Assembly: GCF_017792385.1 (NCBI RefSeq)
Contig: NZ_CP051230.1
Coordinates: 992,001-1,056,000 of the forward strand
From: Hyphomonas sp.
GTDB taxonomy: Bacteria > Pseudomonadota > Alphaproteobacteria > Caulobacterales > Hyphomonadaceae
Reading direction: 5' to 3'
DNA length: 64,000 nucleotides
In this document: one piece after another, positions 1 through 7,570 of the stretch
Numbering within the stretch: the stretch's first letter is position 1
Layout of the letters: each line of letters starts with the position of its first letter
Position numbers and translations under genes: made by a program
Notes under the pieces: generated by a model
Seen by the model: only the letters and a program-made list of their open reading frames with translations
Told to the model about the DNA's origin: nothing
Databases searched by the model: none

Positions 1-288
1 GTCCAGCGCGGCCGCCTCGATGGCGCCATACAGGGTGGACAGGCGCGGATCGGCCGCAATCGTGTCGAGGATATTGGGTCCGGACAGGACCATCGCGTCG
101 CGGTCCATCGTTTCGGTAAAGACGTCCTCCTCCTCCGGTTCCGGCAGGGCCGGATCGGCAATGTCGATGTCGTCCGCATAGGGCTGGACCGGATCATCCG
201 GCAGGGCCTGGGGTTGCGGGGACTCGCCCGAACAGGCGGTGGCCAGCATCAGTGCGGCGAGAGCAGGAACAAGCAGGGCGGGTTTCAT
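1..288 (-). CDS. Fasciclin (FAS1) domain lipoprotein, partial
   Basis: The reading frame starts at an ATG at 288-286 and runs off the left edge of the window, giving 96 codons without a stop. The N-terminus is a lipoprotein signal (about 19 residues ending in LATAC), so the mature protein should be lipid-anchored at Cys20. An acidic linker follows. From about residue 72 the sequence (NILDTIAADPRLSTLYGAIE) matches the start of a fasciclin/FAS1 domain, a secreted adhesion-type fold. A GGAGGA sequence lies upstream of the start. Lipoprotein assignment is solid; the FAS1 call rests on about 25 residues because the rest is outside the window. Confidence 0.75.
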   Translation of the reverse strand, partial: MKPALLVPALAALMLATACSGESPQPQALPDDPVQPYADDIDIADPALPEPEEEDVFTETMDRDAMVLSGPNILDTIAADPRLSTLYGAIEAAALD

Positions 289-430
289 ATGCGGGGATCC
301 TTTCCTCCGGCAGGCAATGGGCAGACAACGCGCGCGCCGTGATTTGGTTCAGTGGCGCATACCGGATTCCGCGCGCTCAATGCGGGTTTTCCATGGCAGG
401 ACGCGGGCGGCCCATCGTCCAGTTCACCAC

Positions 431-550
431 CCCGCGCACGCCTTCGGCGCGGGTCTCTCCTCTCCCGCAAGCGGGAGAGGGATTTGTCCGGGCTCCGAGT
501 TGCACCCCTCTCCCTTTGGGAGAGGAGGGGCCCATTGCGTCAGCAATGGG
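431..550. repeat. Cluster of four adjacent inverted repeats
   Basis: Four stems stand side by side: 431-453 (7-bp arms CCCGCGC/GCGCGGG), 459-480 (10-bp arms CCTCTCCCGC/GCGGGAGAGG with a two-base centre), 507-525 (8-bp arms CCTCTCCC/GGGAGAGG, loop TTT) and 531-550 (8-bp arms CCCATTGC/GCAATGGG, loop GTCA). The second and third share the CTCTCCC core. Units of the form CCTCTCCCGCNNGCGGGAGAGG are a familiar type of dispersed intergenic repeat in GC-rich alphaproteobacteria. Confidence 0.7.
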
Positions 551-782
551 AGGTGAGGGTGTTTCCTCCAGCACCCAAAGCCGGACTGGCGCTCGCCATC
601 CGGGGATCCAACAACCGGCCCCAACAGAGCCATGGCGCGGCGGGCGCCGTGGCGCTCCGCCTGGAACTGAACAAGGCTACGGAATGGAGCGTTACCGCCC
701 GCCGCGCCGGACAGGGGCTTCGGCGGGACACCCTCATGGGGGCCCATGGTCCCGGGTCTTCGTTACCGGCTGCGGAGGAAAA

Positions 783-801
783 GCAATCGCACTGCGATTG
801 C
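783..801. repeat. Perfect 8-bp inverted repeat, loop ACT
   Basis: GCAATCGC (783-790), loop ACT, GCGATTGC (794-801). The three-base ACT loop is shared with the longer hairpin at 853-877. Confidence 0.65.
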
Positions 802-852
802 CCGGAGCAGGCCCAAGCGCAAGCGCAGGGCTCTGGACGAGGCCTGTCTCGG

Positions 853-877
853 GAAATCGTGCCACTGGCACGATTTC
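853..877. repeat. Perfect 11-bp inverted repeat, loop ACT
   Basis: GAAATCGTGCC (853-863), loop ACT (864-866), GGCACGATTTC (867-877). The stem is uninterrupted. No T-run follows on either strand, so it is not a simple terminator. Confidence 0.7.
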
Positions 878-1072
878 TGTTCCTCGACAGCCCGACCTGC
901 TTTCGCAGGCTCACCCTGGCCTGACCTGCCTAGGTGCGGACCGGACCGCTGCTCCGGCCCGCACCCTCCTGTCCCTGCCCTCCCGACCAGAACGGTACCT
1001 GATCCGGCTCCCGGAAGGGCAGATGACCATCATCGCATGAGGGGCTGTGCGCCGGATTCAGCTGGTCCGGAG

Positions 1073-1092
1073 ATACCTGCGCAGGCAGGTAT
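1073..1092. repeat. 8-bp inverted repeat
   Basis: ATACCTGC (1073-1080), loop GCAG, GCAGGTAT (1085-1092). It lies just upstream of another strong stem at 1140-1161. Confidence 0.6.
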
Positions 1093-1139
1093 CCATCTCC
1101 CGCCATCGCCTGAAGCGCTTGAGGAGGAAGCAGGAGATG

Positions 1140-1161
1140 GGCCCCTGCCTTCGCAGGGGCC
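1140..1161. repeat. Perfect 9-bp inverted repeat, loop CTTC
   Basis: GGCCCCTGC (1140-1148), loop CTTC, GCAGGGGCC (1153-1161). Together with 1073-1092 it brackets a segment that also contains CCATCTCC and GGAGATGG arms, so the whole block from about 1073 to 1161 could fold as one structure. Confidence 0.65.
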
Positions 1162-1201
1162 TGCGGGGGGAGAGCATGATCTCCATCCTCCAGCACCGTG
1201 T

Positions 1202-1283
1202 CCCCGGCGGATGCCGGGGTCTCCTGCCGTTAGAGCGCGGAGCCAGCCGAGGGAGGCTCCGGCGTACGCCGGAGATGCGGAGA
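1202..1283. repeat. 82-bp repeat, copy 1
   Basis: This unit recurs at 1419-1500 with roughly ten mismatches. It opens with the hairpin CCCCGGC-GGAT-GCCGGGG and closes with the perfect palindrome CTCCGGCGTACGCCGGAG, followed by ATGCGGAGA. The same two outer stems are kept in copy 2 although the bases between them differ. Confidence 0.75.
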
Positions 1284-1350
1284 AAGGGGACGATTGGGCC
1301 TGGCCCCCGCGATTGCGTGTGACGCACTTGCGGCGTCTTTCAGAGATGGG

Positions 1351-1374
1351 CCCCCAGACGCTGCGCGTCGGGGG
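1351..1374. repeat. Inverted repeat with one bulged base
   Basis: CCCCC (1351-1355), bulged A, GACGC (1357-1361), loop TGC, GCGTC (1365-1369), GGGGG (1370-1374). It sits between the two copies of the 82-bp repeat. Confidence 0.6.
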
Positions 1375-1418
1375 TGACGCCAGGAGGAGAGCGCAAACCT
1401 TATCCCCATACAACATAT

Positions 1419-1500
1419 CCCCGGCGGATGCCGGGGCCTCCTGCGGTAAGAGCGCGGAACCAGCCGCAGGAGACTCCGGCATCCGCCGGAGATGCGGAGA
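1419..1500. repeat. 82-bp repeat, copy 2
   Basis: Second copy of the unit at 1202-1283. It keeps the outer hairpins (CCCCGGC-GGAT-GCCGGGG and CTCCGGC-ATCC-GCCGGAG) and in addition has a perfect 9-bp inner stem (CTCCTGCGG/CCGCAGGAG) that is imperfect in copy 1. Confidence 0.75.
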
Positions 1501-1526
1501 GAGGAAGAGACGGGGAGAGGAGTAGC

Positions 1527-1560
1527 GTAGGGCGGGTTGCGCTCCGCTACCCCGCCCTAC
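1527..1560 (-). repeat. 10-bp inverted repeat downstream of the Rieske gene
   Basis: GTAGGGCGGG (1527-1536) pairs with CCCGCCCTAC (1551-1560). It lies about 40 bp beyond the stop of the minus-strand Rieske gene and could end that transcript, but there is no T-run on that strand. Confidence 0.5.
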
Positions 1561-1602
1561 AGAATCGCAAGGCGAACCCTCTTGAGCTGTCGACCAGCCT
1601 CC

Positions 1603-2700
1603 CTAACTCATCCACCTCAGCACGCGCGGTTCAATCGGGTTCGCGAACTCGCGCCCTTCTGTCCGGCAGTCCGTCCACTCACGTTTTAGGCGCTGGTACC
1701 ATTTGGCCTGGATGTCGATGTCGTCGATCCACATCATGGCTTTCTGGTGGGCCATGCCCTGGTTTTGCAGATCCACCATATCGCCATCCTGGCGGAGGAA
1801 TTTGCGCGCCATGGGTTTGGCGATGGGCACGGCGAGGTGGAGCAGCGGCGCGCCGGTCCACCAGGTGAACTGGGTGATCCGTGTACGTTTCGGGGCTTCC
1901 GGCGTCAGGCAGGTGAGCGTCAGGAGGCGCGCCTTGTCGTTGGAGATGATTTCCCAGCGATAGCCGGGCAGCTGGAACCGGATTTCGGTTTCCACATCAT
2001 CGCCGAACACCCAGCGATAGAGTTTCGAGTTCGAACTTGGCCGGTGCCGGTCAATCGCCCAGCCGCGTGTCGTGGGCACAAAGGGCTTTTCCTTCAGCTT
2101 CAGGCCCGTCGAGGGCGGGCGCCACCACCATTGATTGTGCACGAAGGGCACATGAGCCGGATCCATCAGGCCGACGACGGCATCATCCATATGCGCGTTG
2201 AACACGTCATGGATGACGAAGCCCGGCTTTTCCGGCAGCGGGCCGAATTCCGGCGGCGGCACGGCCGGCGGCTCAACGCTGCGGGGATTGTGCGCGACAT
2301 GGAGATAGACCGCGCCATTCGCCTCATGCACCGGATAGCGGCGCACTTTCACCCTGGACGGATCATAGGGGCTGTCGTCGGTCAGGGAGGGCATCAGCTT
2401 GCAACCGCCATCCGTGCCGAAGCGCCAGCCATGATACGGGCATTGCAGCGTCCATTCGCCATCGGTTTCCAGCTGCTGGCCGGCCGAGAGCGGCACCAGC
2501 CGGTGCGGGCAGATGTCCCGCAGGGCAAACGCCTCCCCTTTCGGCGTGCGCCCCACCACGACAGGCTCCCCCAGAACCATGATCCGGTGCTGCTTGCCGG
2601 GTTTCAGCTCTGTCGAGGGCGCCGCCAGATACCAGCTGTCGGTCAGGAAGCCGTCTTCGGTAATGCCCTGTTTGGGCGCGGGAGGCTGTGTGTCGGGCAT
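1603..2700 (-). CDS. Rieske [2Fe-2S] aromatic oxygenase-type protein
   Basis: A 365-residue protein of the ring-hydroxylating oxygenase alpha-subunit/Rieske monooxygenase group (vanillate O-demethylase type). The Rieske cluster ligands are visible as C64-x-H66 (DICPHRL) and C87-x2-H90 (QCPYHGW), and the C-terminal two thirds would hold the mononuclear-iron catalytic domain. No reductase or ferredoxin partner gene is next to it. I used the ATG at 2700; an in-frame TTG at 2721 would add seven residues, and neither has a good ribosome-binding site. It is divergent from the AbgT transporter across about 170 bp that holds an operator-like repeat. Substrate unknown. Confidence 0.85.
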   Translation of the reverse strand: MPDTQPPAPKQGITEDGFLTDSWYLAAPSTELKPGKQHRIMVLGEPVVVGRTPKGEAFALRDICPHRLVPLSAGQQLETDGEWTLQCPYHGWRFGTDGGCKLMPSLTDDSPYDPSRVKVRRYPVHEANGAVYLHVAHNPRSVEPPAVPPPEFGPLPEKPGFVIHDVFNAHMDDAVVGLMDPAHVPFVHNQWWWRPPSTGLKLKEKPFVPTTRGWAIDRHRPSSNSKLYRWVFGDDVETEIRFQLPGYRWEIISNDKARLLTLTCLTPEAPKRTRITQFTWWTGAPLLHLAVPIAKPMARKFLRQDGDMVDLQNQGMAHQKAMMWIDDIDIQAKWYQRLKREWTDCRTEGREFANPIEPRVLRWMS

Positions 2701-2803
2701 GGGCGGGGGCCGTTTGGTCAACTGAAGCGCCTGATTACCGCATTTGGCAGGGGGTCACCAGTGTTCGGGCTGCAGCGCAGACTGTGGCGCATGCAGGGCC
2801 GAA

Positions 2804-2829
2804 TATTGCCAGCGCGGCAATTGGCAATA
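2804..2829. promoter_or_regulatory. Operator-like inverted repeat between Rieske and AbgT genes
   Basis: TATTGCCA (2804-2811), 10-base spacer, TGGCAATA (2822-2829), a perfect 8-bp dyad 40 bp before the AbgT start. The spacing is that of a dimeric regulator site, and its position between two divergent genes fits shared control. A nested ATTGCC/GGCAAT stem overlaps it. No regulator gene is adjacent. Confidence 0.5.
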
Positions 2830-2868
2830 AGGTGTCGCCTTTGGCGCGGAAACAATGGGGTATCGGGC

Positions 2869-4458
2869 ATGGCCGAGACAGTGACCAACAAGGGATTCCT
2901 GGGATGGGTGGAGAAGACGGGCAACCGCCTGCCCGATCCGGTCTTCCTGTTCTTCTACCTGATTATCGCCCTGATGGCGATTTCGCAGATCGCCGCCTGG
3001 GCCAGTTTCAGCGCGCCGCACCCAACCCAGGTGACCGAGGGTGGCACGCCGCTGATCATCGAATCCGCCAGCCTGTTCTCGGCAGACAACATCCAGCGAC
3101 TCTGGGTGGAGATGCCAAAGACGTTCACGCACTTCCATCCGCTTGGCTATGTTCTGGTCGTGATGCTGGGCGCGGGCGTGGCGGAGCGCTCGGGCCTGTT
3201 TTCCAGCGCGATCCGCGCCGCCGTGCGCAATGCGCCGAAAGTCCTGCTGACGCCGCTGGTCGCGCTGGTGGCCATGCTGTCAAACCATGCCGCCGATGCG
3301 GGCTATGTGGTGATGATCCCGCTGGCGGGCATCCTGTTCGCCTCGGCCGGACGCCACCCTCTGGCGGGCATTGCGGCGGCCTTTGCAGGCGTGTCGGGCG
3401 GGTTTTCGGCCAACATCTCGCCCGGCCAGCTCGACGCGCTGTTGTTCGGCATCACCGAGGCGGCCTATGGCGCGAGCAATATCGATGCGGGCTGGACGAT
3501 GAACATTGCCGGCAACACCTATTTCATCATCGCGCTGCTGCTGATCTACCTGCCGGTCATCTGGTTTGTGACCGACAAGGTGATCGAGCCGCGCCTTGGC
3601 ACATGGACCCCTGCCCCGGACGCCGCCGTGCAGGCGGGCGATGAGGACAAGCCGCTGACCGCTGAACAGCAGAAGGGCCTGCGCATGGCGGGATTGGCTG
3701 TGCTGGGCGTCTGCGCGCTGTGGGCGCTGATGACGTTCGGGCCGGGCACGCCATTGCTGGCAGACGGGCCGGGCACCGAGGGCGACCCGTGGTACCAGAA
3801 GGCTGGACCGTTCTTCCGCTCCCTCGTGGCAGGCTTCCTCGTCCTGTTCCTGGCGGCCGGCTGGGCCTATGGCGCAGCGGCCAACACGATCAACAATCAC
3901 CGCGACCTCGTGAACATGATGACCGAGGCAATGAAGGATCTGGGCTATTACCTCGTCCTCGCCTTTGCGGCGGCCCATTTCGTCGCGATGTTCGGCTGGT
4001 CGAATCTGGGCCTGATCTCGGCCGTGCATGGCGCGGACGCGATCCAGTCCAGCGGCCTGCCGCTGCCGATCGTGCTGGGCCTGATCGTGCTGTTCTCGGC
4101 GCTCTTGAACCTGTTCGTCGGCTCGGCCAGCGCGAAATGGGCGCTGCTGGCGCCGGTTCTGGTGCCGATGCTGATGCTGCTGGGCGTCAGCCCCGAAGGG
4201 GCGACAGCGGCCTATCGCGTGGGCGATGGCGCGACCAACATCATCACGCCGCTGATGGTGTACTTCCCGCTGATCCTGGTGTTTGCGCGGCGCTGGCAAA
4301 CCGATTTCGGGCTCGGCAGCCTGACGGCGATGATGATCCCCTATTCGGTGTGGATGCTGATCACGGGCGTTGTGCTGATGATGGGCTGGATCTTCCTCGG
4401 CATGGATTTTGGCCCGGGCGCCCCCGCGCACATCACCGTGCCGGGCACCGGCGGCTAG
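2869..4458 (+). CDS. AbgT family transporter
   Basis: A 529-residue polytopic inner-membrane protein, close in length to E. coli AbgT (508). The family imports p-aminobenzoyl-glutamate or exports sulfonamide-like antimetabolites. The N-terminus (GWVEKTGNRLPDPVFLFFYL) and the later segments GSASAKWALLAPV and YRVGDGATNIITPLM are typical of the family. The frame is open far upstream, but family alignment starts at the ATG at 2869; the upstream part lies antisense to the Rieske gene and is rejected. A stable hairpin follows the stop. Transport direction and substrate cannot be read from the sequence. Confidence 0.9.
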   Translation: MAETVTNKGFLGWVEKTGNRLPDPVFLFFYLIIALMAISQIAAWASFSAPHPTQVTEGGTPLIIESASLFSADNIQRLWVEMPKTFTHFHPLGYVLVVMLGAGVAERSGLFSSAIRAAVRNAPKVLLTPLVALVAMLSNHAADAGYVVMIPLAGILFASAGRHPLAGIAAAFAGVSGGFSANISPGQLDALLFGITEAAYGASNIDAGWTMNIAGNTYFIIALLLIYLPVIWFVTDKVIEPRLGTWTPAPDAAVQAGDEDKPLTAEQQKGLRMAGLAVLGVCALWALMTFGPGTPLLADGPGTEGDPWYQKAGPFFRSLVAGFLVLFLAAGWAYGAAANTINNHRDLVNMMTEAMKDLGYYLVLAFAAAHFVAMFGWSNLGLISAVHGADAIQSSGLPLPIVLGLIVLFSALLNLFVGSASAKWALLAPVLVPMLMLLGVSPEGATAAYRVGDGATNIITPLMVYFPLILVFARRWQTDFGLGSLTAMMIPYSVWMLITGVVLMMGWIFLGMDFGPGAPAHITVPGTGG

Positions 4459-4473
4459 GCAGCCTGTATGGAA

Positions 4474-4503
4474 AACCCGGCCCGGCATATGCCGGACCGG
4501 GTT
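4474..4503 (+). terminator. Hairpin after AbgT gene
   Basis: AACCCGG (4474-4480) pairs with CCGGGTT (4497-4503) around an inner CCGGCAT/ATGCCGG stem, with one C-A mismatch between. It starts 15 bp after the stop. There is no T-run, so it may protect the 3' end or end transcription inefficiently. Confidence 0.55.
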
Positions 4504-4580
4504 CCCACCCTGGCGGGCGGCCGTCTATGGATGGGGGCGACCGGCCGCCAGCTCTCTCTCGGTGGTAAGATCTTTACGGA

Positions 4581-5075
4581 TCAGGCCGCCTCTCGGTTCA
4601 CTTCACCTTCGGCAAGCTGCGACATTTCCCGATCACCTGAATAGGTGCTGTCGAGACACGCCTGAAGCGTGCGGACCTCGTCGCTGAGGCGCAGGCGGCG
4701 GGCGAAGGCCACGACCGTGCCATAACCGGCGAGCGCATAATGGGTCATGCGCTGATATTGCGAGATGATCGAGGCATCGAGCACATCCTTGTCGGCAATG
4801 TCGGCCTCGATGGCGTGGGCGTTTGCTTCCTTCACGAGGCCTTCCATGCCCTGGCAGAACTCGCCGCGCGGATCGGCGCCGTGCTGGCGGATCAGCCCCT
4901 CGACTGCATCGATGCCGTCCTGGATGCCGTCCACGCCGCGTTTCAGCGCATCCTTCAGCTTGTCATTGCTGGCCTTGTCGGCGAGCTTGCGGGTGACTTT
5001 CAGCGACTGGCGATTGGCGCTGTAGAGGTCCTGCAACTGGTCGATATAGAGGTCTTTGAGAGTCGTGATGCTCAT
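4581..5075 (-). CDS. YciE/YciF ferritin-like stress protein (DUF892)
   Basis: A 164-residue protein of the YciE/YciF (DUF892) family, small ferritin-like four-helix bundles linked to stress. The N-terminus (MSITTLKDLYIDQLQDLYSA) is the family signature. The start at 5075 has a GGAAGGAA site 8 bp upstream; the longer open frame extends into non-coding DNA and lacks this signal. It stands alone, divergent from lepA. A candidate general-stress (EcfG-type) promoter lies upstream, which fits the stress role inferred for the family. The biochemical function of the family is not settled. Confidence 0.85.
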   Translation of the reverse strand: MSITTLKDLYIDQLQDLYSANRQSLKVTRKLADKASNDKLKDALKRGVDGIQDGIDAVEGLIRQHGADPRGEFCQGMEGLVKEANAHAIEADIADKDVLDASIISQYQRMTHYALAGYGTVVAFARRLRLSDEVRTLQACLDSTYSGDREMSQLAEGEVNREAA

Positions 5076-5118
5076 GGGAATTCCTTCCGTCGGGCTGGGG
5101 TTCATGTGACAGGGACTC

Positions 5119-5144
5119 AATGGACGCGCGCCGGGGGAAGTTCC
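5119..5144 (-). promoter_or_regulatory. Candidate EcfG general-stress promoter
   Basis: On the minus strand GGAAC (5144-5140) is followed after 17 bases by CATT (5122-5119). The alphaproteobacterial general-stress sigma factor EcfG/SigT reads GGAAC-N16/17-CGTT, so this differs by one base. The predicted start point leaves a leader of about 35 nt for the YciE/F-type gene. Confidence 0.45.
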
Positions 5145-5260
5145 GGAATTGCCTGATTTTAATGGAAATCCGCGGGAAATCGGCGATCCGCGGCCGGGAA
5201 GCGCGCCTCCTGTGAATGTGACCGCTTCCCGCAGGCCGCAAGCACGGCTATATCCCGGCC

Positions 5261-7066
5261 ATGATATCACGTGACAAAATCCGCAATTTCTCGATCATCG
5301 CCCATATCGACCATGGCAAGTCGACGCTGGCCGACCGCCTCATCCAGCATTGCGGCGGGCTGACCGACCGCGAGATGAAGGAACAGGTGCTCGACTCGAT
5401 GGACATCGAGAAGGAGCGCGGCATCACCATCAAGGCCCAGACCGTGCGCCTGACCTATAAGGCGCAGGACGGGGAGACCTATGTCCTGAACCTGATGGAC
5501 ACGCCGGGCCATGTGGACTTCGCCTATGAGGTCAGCCGGTGCCTGGCCGCGTGCGAAGGCTCGCTTCTGGTCGTGGATGCCTCTCAGGGCGTCGAGGCGC
5601 AGACGCTGGCCAATGTGTATCAGGCGATCGACCAGGACCATGAGATCGTGCCCGTGCTCAACAAGGTGGACCTGCCCGCCGCGGACGTTGACCGCGTGAA
5701 AGCGCAGATTGAAGATGTGATCGGGCTCGACGCGTCTGACGCGCTGGAGATTTCGGCGAAGACCGGCCTTGGCATTCCGGACGTGCTGGAGGCCATCGTG
5801 CAGCGCCTGCCTGCCCCGCAAACGGGCGAGGCCGACGCGCCGCTGAAGGCCGCGCTGGTCGATGCCTATTATGACCCTTATCTGGGCGTGGTGGTCATCG
5901 TGCGCGTGCATGACGGCGTGCTGAAGAAGAAGCAGAAGATCAAGATGATGCGCACCGGCGCGACCTATGAGGTCGACAAGGTGGGTACGTTCAATCCGAA
6001 GATCACCGAAACCGACGCGCTGGGGCCGGGCGAAGTTGGCTTTCTCGTCGCCTCGATCAAGGAAGTCAGCGACACGGCCATCGGTGATACGATCACGGAA
6101 GAGAAGCGCCCGACCGCCAAGGCCCTGCCCGGCTACAAGGACGTGCAACCAGTCGTGTTCTGCGGCCTGTTCCCGATGGATGCGAATGATTTCGACGAAC
6201 TGCGCGCCGCGATGGGCAAGCTGCGCCTGAATGATGCGAGCTTCACCTGGGAGATGGAGACCTCTGCGGCGCTGGGCATGGGTTTCCGCTGTGGCTTCCT
6301 CGGCCTGTTGCACCTGGAAATCATCCAGGAACGCCTCAGCCGCGAGTTCGACCTGGACCTGATCGCGACCGCGCCGAGCGTTGTCTATGAAATGACGATG
6401 ACGGACGATACCGAGATCGAGCTGCACAATCCGGCGGACATGCCGGAAGTCACCAAGATCAAGGAAATCCGCGAGCCGTGGATCAATGCGACGATCTACA
6501 CGCCGGACGAATATCTCGGCGGCATCCTGAAGCTCTGCCAGGACCGGCGCGGCATCCAGACCGAACTCTCCTATGTCGGCGGGCGCGCCATGGTGAAATA
6601 CGAATTGCCACTGAACGAGGTCGTGTTCGATTTCTATGACCGGCTGAAATCCATCAGCCGCGGCTATGCGAGCTTTGACTATGAGATTGTCGGCCACCGC
6701 GCGGAGAATCTCGTCAAGCTGCAGATCCTGGTGAATGACGAGCCGGTGGATGCGCTCGCCATGCTGGTACACCGCGACCGCGCCGAAAGCCGGGGCCGCC
6801 AGATGTGTGAGCGGCTGAAGGATCTGATCCCCCGCCAGATGTTCAAGATCCCGATCCAGGCAGCCATTGGCGGCAAGGTGATCGCACGTGAAACGCTCAG
6901 TGCCCTGCGCAAGGATGTGACCGCGAAATGCTATGGCGGCGACGCCAGCCGGAAGCGGAAACTGCTCGACAAGCAGGCCGCCGGCAAGAAGCGCATGCGC
7001 CAGTTCGGCAAGGTCGAGATCCCGCAGGAAGCCTTTGTGGCAGCACTGCGGATGGATGGGGATTAA
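5261..7066 (+). CDS. lepA: Elongation factor 4 (LepA), translational GTPase
   Basis: A 601-residue GTPase that acts on translating ribosomes, back-translocating or remodelling stalled complexes. The P-loop AHIDHGKST (residues 14-22), the G3 motif DTPGHVDF and the NKVD G4 motif are all present. The C-terminal LepA domain ends in the usual basic stretch with GGDASRKRKLLDKQAAGKKR. Length is standard (E. coli 599). In many genomes lepA is followed by lepB; here the next gene is a convergent MerR regulator whose stop codon overlaps the lepA stop inside the palindrome TTAA (7063-7066). Confidence 0.98.
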   Translation: MISRDKIRNFSIIAHIDHGKSTLADRLIQHCGGLTDREMKEQVLDSMDIEKERGITIKAQTVRLTYKAQDGETYVLNLMDTPGHVDFAYEVSRCLAACEGSLLVVDASQGVEAQTLANVYQAIDQDHEIVPVLNKVDLPAADVDRVKAQIEDVIGLDASDALEISAKTGLGIPDVLEAIVQRLPAPQTGEADAPLKAALVDAYYDPYLGVVVIVRVHDGVLKKKQKIKMMRTGATYEVDKVGTFNPKITETDALGPGEVGFLVASIKEVSDTAIGDTITEEKRPTAKALPGYKDVQPVVFCGLFPMDANDFDELRAAMGKLRLNDASFTWEMETSAALGMGFRCGFLGLLHLEIIQERLSREFDLDLIATAPSVVYEMTMTDDTEIELHNPADMPEVTKIKEIREPWINATIYTPDEYLGGILKLCQDRRGIQTELSYVGGRAMVKYELPLNEVVFDFYDRLKSISRGYASFDYEIVGHRAENLVKLQILVNDEPVDALAMLVHRDRAESRGRQMCERLKDLIPRQMFKIPIQAAIGGKVIARETLSALRKDVTAKCYGGDASRKRKLLDKQAAGKKRMRQFGKVEIPQEAFVAALRMDGD

Positions 7067-7494
7067 GACTTTCGTCCACTGAGCCCCATCGGTCTGTCCT
7101 TCACCGAAATCTTACCTGTCATGGCGGCGCGAAGGATGCGGCGGAAGCTGGGGCATTCCATATGGCTGGGGGCGCGGCACTTGGCGGCGTGGCGCAGGCC
7201 GTCGCGCATGATCGTCATTTGACGGATCTTCTCGTCCAGCTCATCTGCCTTTGAGACCAGCGCCGCGCGTTCGATGCGGGGCCCCTCTTCCGACATCATG
7301 GCGGCGATCTCTTCCAGCGTGAAACCGGCGGCACGGCCAAGGGAGATGAGGCCGAGCCGTTCCAGAACGTCCGGTTCGAACAGGCGGCGCAGGCCACGCC
7401 GTCCGGCCGAGCGAATGAGGCCGCGCTCTTCATAATAGCGCAGCGTGGAGGCCGGGATGCCGGATTGCTTCGCAACGTCTGAAATTTCCAACAT
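7063..7494 (-). CDS. MerR family transcriptional regulator
   Basis: A 143-residue MerR-type activator. The N-terminal winged helix-turn-helix is clear (ISDVAKQSGIPASTLRYYEE, then GRRGLRRLF), followed by a dimerisation helix (about 75-100). A C-terminal HAAKCRAPSHMEC motif gives Cys106 and Cys114 with His102 and His111, a possible metal or redox site; it is not the CxxCxC-type iron-sulfur site of SoxR. The start at 7494 begins at the HTH; the longer frame runs through the divergent promoter. It is divergent from the methyltransferase gene, whose promoter it probably controls. Effector unknown. Confidence 0.88.
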   Translation of the reverse strand: MLEISDVAKQSGIPASTLRYYEERGLIRSAGRRGLRRLFEPDVLERLGLISLGRAAGFTLEEIAAMMSEEGPRIERAALVSKADELDEKIRQMTIMRDGLRHAAKCRAPSHMECPSFRRILRAAMTGKISVKDRPMGLSGRKS

Positions 7495-7499
7495 GGCTC

Positions 7500-7530
7500 T
7501 TGACCTCAAGTCGGCTTGAAGTGGCAGGAT
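7500..7530 (+). promoter_or_regulatory. MerR-type promoter with SoxR-box-like dyad
   Basis: TTGACC (7500-7505), a 19-base spacer and CAGGAT (7525-7530). The overlong 19-base spacer is the hallmark of MerR-activated promoters. Inside it sits the dyad CCTCAAG-TCGG-CTTGAAG (7504-7521), close to the E. coli SoxR box CCTCAAGTTAACTTGAGG. It faces the methyltransferase gene and starts 5 bp upstream of the merR start codon, so the same site may also repress merR. Confidence 0.7.
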
Positions 7531-7570
7531 GCCGATATCAGCCCAGTTTGACAAGGAAAAGGCAGGCAGA

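Larger units (their letters stand above)
289..1602. other. 1.3 kb hairpin-rich region without a convincing gene
   Basis: Open frames here are arginine-, proline- and serine-rich, lack start signals and look like chance frames in GC-rich DNA; I call no protein. Instead the stretch holds at least ten strong inverted repeats, listed separately, and one 82-bp direct repeat pair. This looks like a mosaic of small intergenic repeat units (REP-like) that built up between the fasciclin and Rieske genes. A structured RNA is possible but not shown. Confidence 0.7.

Noticed and set aside
252..1040. Open frame of 262 codons on the plus strand in the hairpin region
   Set aside because: Composition is extreme (Arg, Pro, Ser, Gly), several other frames of the same region are equally open, there is no ribosome-binding site, and it runs through perfect inverted repeats. 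Judged a chance frame.
1747..2868. Upstream extension of the AbgT frame by 374 codons
   Set aside because: It lies antisense to the Rieske gene, and family members start at the equivalent of 2869. The upstream part has no membrane or transporter features.
5267..6772. 501-codon frame antisense to lepA
   Set aside because: A codon-structure shadow of a highly expressed GC-rich gene: rich in His, Arg and Gln and without recognisable domains.
7063..7494. Calling the MerR protein SoxR
   Set aside because: The DNA site is SoxR-box-like but the protein lacks the four-cysteine iron-sulfur motif of SoxR; it has only two cysteines eight residues apart.
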